Source: Haloferax denitrificans ATCC 35960
Lineage (GTDB): Archaea; Halobacteriota; Halobacteria; Halobacteriales; Haloferacaceae
NCBI RefSeq assembly: GCF_000337795.1
Contig: NZ_AOLP01000005.1
Location: 1 to 64,000, forward strand
Length of the DNA: 64,000 bases
Reading direction: 5' to 3'
The notes under the pieces are model-generated. The model worked only from the letters and a program-made list of their open reading frames with translations. It was not told the origin of the DNA and did no database searches. Made by a program: the position numbers and the translations under genes. This document shows positions 61,037 to 64,000 of this stretch, in pieces (position 1 is the stretch's first letter; each line of letters begins with the position of its first letter).

Positions 61037-61753
61037 TTATTCGAGCGTGAACGACTCGTCGCCGTCGAGGGCGTGGACCTCGGCGTGACTGCCGGCGGCC
61101 TTGACCTCGCGCTCGAAGTCGCGCACGTCGATTTCGATGGCCGGGAACGTGTTGTAGTGCATCGGGAACACGTGGTCGACGTCGAGCCAGTCGGCGGCGA
61201 TTGCGCCCTGCCACGGGCCCATCGTGTAGTGGTCGCCGACCGGGAGCGCGGCCGCGTCGGGTTCGAAGTACGCGCCGAAAATCTCGCGCATGTCGGTCAT
61301 GAGCCCCGTGTCGCCGGCGTGGTAGAACGTCGTGGAGTCGGCGTCGGACTCCTGTGTCGGCACCGTGTCGCTAATCATGTAGCCGCCCGGCATGCCGGCC
61401 TCGTGCTCGTAGCCGGTGTTGATGCCGTTGGTGTGGTCGGCGCGGACCATCGTGACGAACGCGTCGCCGAGTTCGACCGTCCCGCCGATGTTCATCCCGA
61501 TGGTGTCGTCGACGCCCATCTCGGCTTCGACGTAGCCGGTGAGTTCGGGCGTGCCGACGACCGTCGCGCCGTCGAACTCGCCTGCGTGGGCGATGTGGTC
61601 CGCGTGCCCGTGAGTGAGAAGCACGTAGTCCGGCGTCTCCACGTCGCTCGGGTCGAGAGACGTGGCGGGGTTGTCGAAAAACGGGTCGATGAGAAGCGAG
61701 GTGTCTCCGACCGTGACGTACCACGTCGAGTGACCGTGCCAGGTGAGTTCCAT
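61037..61753 (-). CDS. MBL-fold metal-dependent hydrolase (UPF0173)
   Basis: This 238-residue protein ([20 protein letters not shown]) has the zinc motif LTHGHADHI and further His/Asp in RADHTNG, YHAGDTG and [12 protein letters not shown]0173 members are related to lactonases and nucleases. Start ATG 61753 opens the conserved WHGHST. Confidence 0.93.
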   Translation of the reverse strand: MELTWHGHSTWYVTVGDTSLLIDPFFDNPATSLDPSDVETPDYVLLTHGHADHIAHAGEFDGATVVGTPELTGYVEAEMGVDDTIGMNIGGTVELGDAFVTMVRADHTNGINTGYEHEAGMPGGYMISDTVPTQESDADSTTFYHAGDTGLMTDMREIFGAYFEPDAAALPVGDHYTMGPWQGAIAADWLDVDHVFPMHYNTFPAIEIDVRDFEREVKAAGSHAEVHALDGDESFTLE

Positions 61754-62083
61754 AGCGCCCGAAACTACACGCGAAATACACAAAAAGCTATTCGCAGGGG
61801 GCGGTGTGACCGCTTTTCGGCGGGCGCGCTCGTCGGCGGGTCGCGGCGATGCTCGTCGGATGTTTCACGGCGACGGTCGGCGAGACGGCCCCGCCGCTCT
61901 CGCGTCGAGTCCGACAGCAGAATCGGCCGCCGGAGTCCACTCGAACGAACTGTCCGGGGCGGCCGATACAGGTCCGTCATCCCACGGCTACAAAAGCGAT
62001 GAGAATCGTGCAAGAATGTCGCACGCCACCGGCTGTCTCGCGCGATGTAAAAGCCTATCACGCCCCCCACCGAGGCGTGGGGC
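61754..62083. other. 330-nt intergenic region
   Basis: No gene is evident on either strand. Its right end holds a dyad (62065-62082) and a TATA-like AAGCCTATC for the FAH-family gene. A few AT-rich bases near 61775-61790 may hold the MBL promoter on the minus strand. Confidence 0.6.
62065..62082. promoter_or_regulatory. dyad directly before the FAH-family start codon
   Basis: CCCCAC (62065-62070) and GTGGGG (62077-62082) flank a 6-bp spacer and end one base before ATG 62084. TATA-like AAGCCTATC (62051-62059) is about 28 nt before the start. If the mRNA is leaderless, the dyad lies between TATA and start site, where a repressor would act. Confidence 0.45.
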
Positions 62084-62815
62084 ATGCATCACGTTCGATT
62101 CCGCGACCCCGCGGGCGCAGTGCGAACCGGCGAATGGCACGGCGATTCCGTCTCGTTCGGCGGCGAGGACTACGACCTCGGCGAGGTCGACGTGCTCCCC
62201 CCGTGCGAGCCGTCGAAAATCGTCTGTATCGGCCGCAACTACGCCAAACACGCCGAGGAGCGCGACGAGGAAGTCCCCGACCGGCCGCTTTTGTTCCTCA
62301 AGCCGCCGAACGCGGTCGCCGGCCACGGCGACACCGTGACGCTCCCCGCGGGCAAAGAGCAGGTCGAACACGAGGCCGAACTCGCGGTCGTCATCGGTGA
62401 GCAGTGCCGGAACGTCGCGTCCGAGGACGCCGAGGACGTCATCGCGGGCTACACCGTGATGAACGACGTGTCCAACCGCGACGACCAGGACATCGAGACG
62501 AACTGGGTCCGCGGGAAGGCGTTCGACGGCTCCGCCCCGCTCGGGCCGGTCCTCGCCGACCCCGACCACCTCCCCGACGACGCGAGCATCTCGCTTCGCG
62601 TGAACGGCGAGACGCGACAGGACTCCAGCATCGAACACCTCATCTTCTCGATTCCCGACCTCGTCGCCGAAATCACGACCTACATGACGCTCGAAGCCGG
62701 CGACGTCATCTCGACGGGGACGCCCGAGGGCGTCGGCCCGCTGGAAGACGGCGACCACGTCGAAGTCGAAGTCGAGGGCGTCGGCGTCCTCGAACACGAC
62801 GTGCGACAGGACTGA
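62084..62815 (+). CDS. fumarylacetoacetate-hydrolase-family protein
   Basis: This 243-residue protein has the FAH metal-binding signature VEHEAELAVVIG, GYTVMNDVSNRD, and GDVISTGTPEGVGP. It acts on 2-oxo or 1,3-dicarbonyl acids (for example acylpyruvates or 2-hydroxyhepta-2,4-diene-1,7-dioate). The substrate is unknown. Confidence 0.93.
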   Translation: MHHVRFRDPAGAVRTGEWHGDSVSFGGEDYDLGEVDVLPPCEPSKIVCIGRNYAKHAEERDEEVPDRPLLFLKPPNAVAGHGDTVTLPAGKEQVEHEAELAVVIGEQCRNVASEDAEDVIAGYTVMNDVSNRDDQDIETNWVRGKAFDGSAPLGPVLADPDHLPDDASISLRVNGETRQDSSIEHLIFSIPDLVAEITTYMTLEAGDVISTGTPEGVGPLEDGDHVEVEVEGVGVLEHDVRQD

Positions 62816-62863
62816 GCGCGACCGCCAGCGCGTTTTTTCATCGCCGAGTCACAACCCGGCCGT

Positions 62864-63271
62864 ATGCGTGCCCCTCGGTTGACACTCGTCGGCGTCGCGA
62901 TACTCGCGCTCAGCGCCGTCGCTGGCGTCGCGGCCCTCCCCGTGCTCCCCTCCTCGGTCGCGATTCACTTCGGCGTCGGCGGCGACCCCGACTCCTTCGT
63001 CGCCGCCCCGCTCGGCGTGCTTCTCGTCCCGGTCACCGGCCTCGGCGCGCTCCTCGTCACCCGGTTCGCCCGGGCGGCGGGACGCGGAGCCAGCGTCCCG
63101 CCCGCCTTCGACTCGGTACTGGCGACGTTCCTCGCGTACGTGCAGGCGCTCGTCCTCGCGTACAACCTCGGCGCGCGGTTCGATATGCTCGTCGCGGTCG
63201 TCCCCGCCGTCGTCACGTTCGGCGTCGTCGCCGTCGTCCTCGACCGCGCGGGCCGAGAGGACAAGGCCTAA
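62864..63271 (+). CDS. DUF1648-type membrane protein
   Basis: This 135-residue protein has four helices and the DUF1648 segment LPSSVAIHFGVGGDPDSFVA, as found at the start of SdpI-type proteins. It may act with signal or immunity functions, though the family is mostly uncharacterised. Confidence 0.8.
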   Translation: MRAPRLTLVGVAILALSAVAGVAALPVLPSSVAIHFGVGGDPDSFVAAPLGVLLVPVTGLGALLVTRFARAAGRGASVPPAFDSVLATFLAYVQALVLAYNLGARFDMLVAVVPAVVTFGVVAVVLDRAGREDKA

Positions 63272-63272
63272 G

Positions 63273-63288
63273 ATTAGGCTGACCTAAT
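63273..63288. promoter_or_regulatory. perfect inverted repeat resembling a DtxR/IdeR iron box
   Basis: ATTAGG (63273-63278) and CCTAAT (63283-63288) flank a 4-bp spacer, ten bases before ATG 63298. The core TTAGG-CTGA-CCTAA is very like the iron-box used by DtxR/IdeR and the haloarchaeal Idr regulators. The dyad overlaps the core promoter of the dehydrogenase operon. Confidence 0.6.
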
Positions 63289-63297
63289 TCCCGTCGA

Positions 63298-63933
63298 ATG
63301 CGACTGACCCGACGGGACGCGCTGGCCGTGCTCGCCGGTCTCGGCGTCACCGGTGGGGCCGTCTCGCTGACGCAGTTCGACCCGCCGACCGCCGATTCGA
63401 CCGGCGAAGGGAGTGGTTCGGACGGCGACCTCGGTGGTGGCGGCGACGATGACACCCCACCGACCGCGGTGCGCGAGACGATGGTCGCCGCCGGCGAAGT
63501 CGTCTACCCGAGCGCCGTCGAAGGAATCCCCGAGTTCGTCGAGACCTACGTCGTCGGCCGCGCCCGCGACGACGCGCGCCGGGACGCGATGGTCGACGCC
63601 GCGACCGAGTTGGACGGCGTGGCCCGCGACTGGGAGAACGCGGCCTTCGCCGACCTGCCGGCGGGCGACCGCGACCGTCTCCTGCGCGAACTCGGAGTTA
63701 ACACCGCCGACCCGGTTCCGGACGGGACGCTCTCGGAGCGCCTCCGGTTTCACGTCGTGAACGAACTGCTGTACGCCTTCTACGCCTCGCCGACCGGCGG
63801 CCGCCTCGTCGGCATCGAGAACCCCATCGGCCACCCCGGCGGGACCGAGAGCTACCGGCGGGCGACGATGGACGGGGGAGAGACGGCCGAGAGTGGCGGG
63901 ACGGCCGACTCCGGCGGTGAGAGCGATGGATAG
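63298..63933 (+). CDS. gluconate 2-dehydrogenase subunit 3-like Tat protein
   Basis: This 211-residue protein has a twin-arginine start (MRLTRRDALAVLAGLGV) and an acidic Gly/Asp linker. A domain with ETMVAAGEVVYPSAVEGIP and FYASPTGGRLVGIENPIGHP follows, the signature of the small subunit of membrane gluconate dehydrogenases. It overlaps the next gene, the large FAD subunit, by 8 bp. Confidence 0.88.
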   Translation: MRLTRRDALAVLAGLGVTGGAVSLTQFDPPTADSTGEGSGSDGDLGGGGDDDTPPTAVRETMVAAGEVVYPSAVEGIPEFVETYVVGRARDDARRDAMVDAATELDGVARDWENAAFADLPAGDRDRLLRELGVNTADPVPDGTLSERLRFHVVNELLYAFYASPTGGRLVGIENPIGHPGGTESYRRATMDGGETAESGGTADSGGESDG

Positions 63934-64000
63934 AACCCCCGTCTCAGACGCCGACGTGTGTATCGTCGGTGCCGGCCCGGCCGGCGGCATCGTGGCCCAT
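63926..64000 (+). CDS. GMC-type FAD oxidoreductase, large subunit (3' end outside window)
   Basis: Only 25 codons are visible: MDRTPVSDADVCIVGAGPAG followed by GIVAH. The VGAGPAGG dinucleotide-binding motif is the GMC/gluconate dehydrogenase N-terminus. Coupled to the small subunit by an 8-bp overlap. Confidence 0.85.
   Translation, partial: MDRTPVSDADVCIVGAGPAGGIVAH

Overview
This window is chromosomal DNA from a haloarchaeon, almost certainly a Haloferax close to but not identical with H. volcanii. The supporting signs are high GC, very acidic proteins, many leaderless genes with a TATA element about 26-28 nt before the start codon, HalX, TrmB and Lrp regulators, an intron-containing tRNA-Trp, archaeal ArfA and ArfB, and a dihydrofolate reductase that matches my memory of H. 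volcanii HdrA with a few substitutions. Species and locus identities rest on memory, not on a search.

Layout. 1-12.9 kb: the C-terminal part of a repeat/cupredoxin surface protein, an MscS channel, a cold-shock protein, an FeS-type photolyase, ArfB, an acyl-CoA synthetase, a bactofilin-like membrane protein, an aldo/keto reductase and an MFS carrier. 12.9-18.3 kb: an exported redox and metal cluster with a tandem P19-like lipoprotein, SCO1, a DyP-like Tat protein, CcdA, a TlpA-type thioredoxin and a DsbA-type oxidoreductase. 18.4-23.6 kb: small housekeeping and unknown genes. 23.7-31.5 kb: a tightly coupled six-gene operon (two vWA membrane proteins, a coiled-coil membrane protein, a membrane protein, MoxR AAA+ and DUF58). 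31.7-36.8 kb: an NhaC-type antiporter, two PH-domain membrane proteins, an Lrp-aminotransferase operon and a UspA protein.

36.9-42.1 kb holds the most unusual chromosomal locus: a RecA-like-fold protein without a visible Walker A, a 704-residue protein with a CHAT (caspase-like) His/Cys dyad, a 46-residue single-helix membrane peptide whose gene abuts it tail to tail, a HalX response regulator and a TrmB-type regulator. 42.2-46.1 kb: guaB, a 620-nt intergenic region with two dyads, a membrane protein, a YjbQ protein and a zinc-ribbon protein.

46.15-52.2 kb: tRNA-Trp with a 103-nt intron, followed by an integrated element of 5,853 bp bounded by a 26-bp direct repeat of the tRNA 3' end. It carries an HUH rolling-circle Rep, a zinc-motif protein, an AT-rich two-helix membrane cargo protein, a PhiH1-type repressor, a hairpin-rich non-coding region, a small ORF, and a tyrosine integrase resembling the SNJ2 type. 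Just outside attR lies what looks like the decayed start of a related older element.

52.3-64 kb: hdrA, an MFS carrier, a glycosyltransferase, the pterin genes ptpS and arfA, an HAD phosphatase, a DJ-1/PfpI protein, OsmC, an MBL hydrolase and an FAH-family protein. The window ends in a gluconate-dehydrogenase-like operon preceded by a perfect dyad that resembles a DtxR/IdeR iron box.
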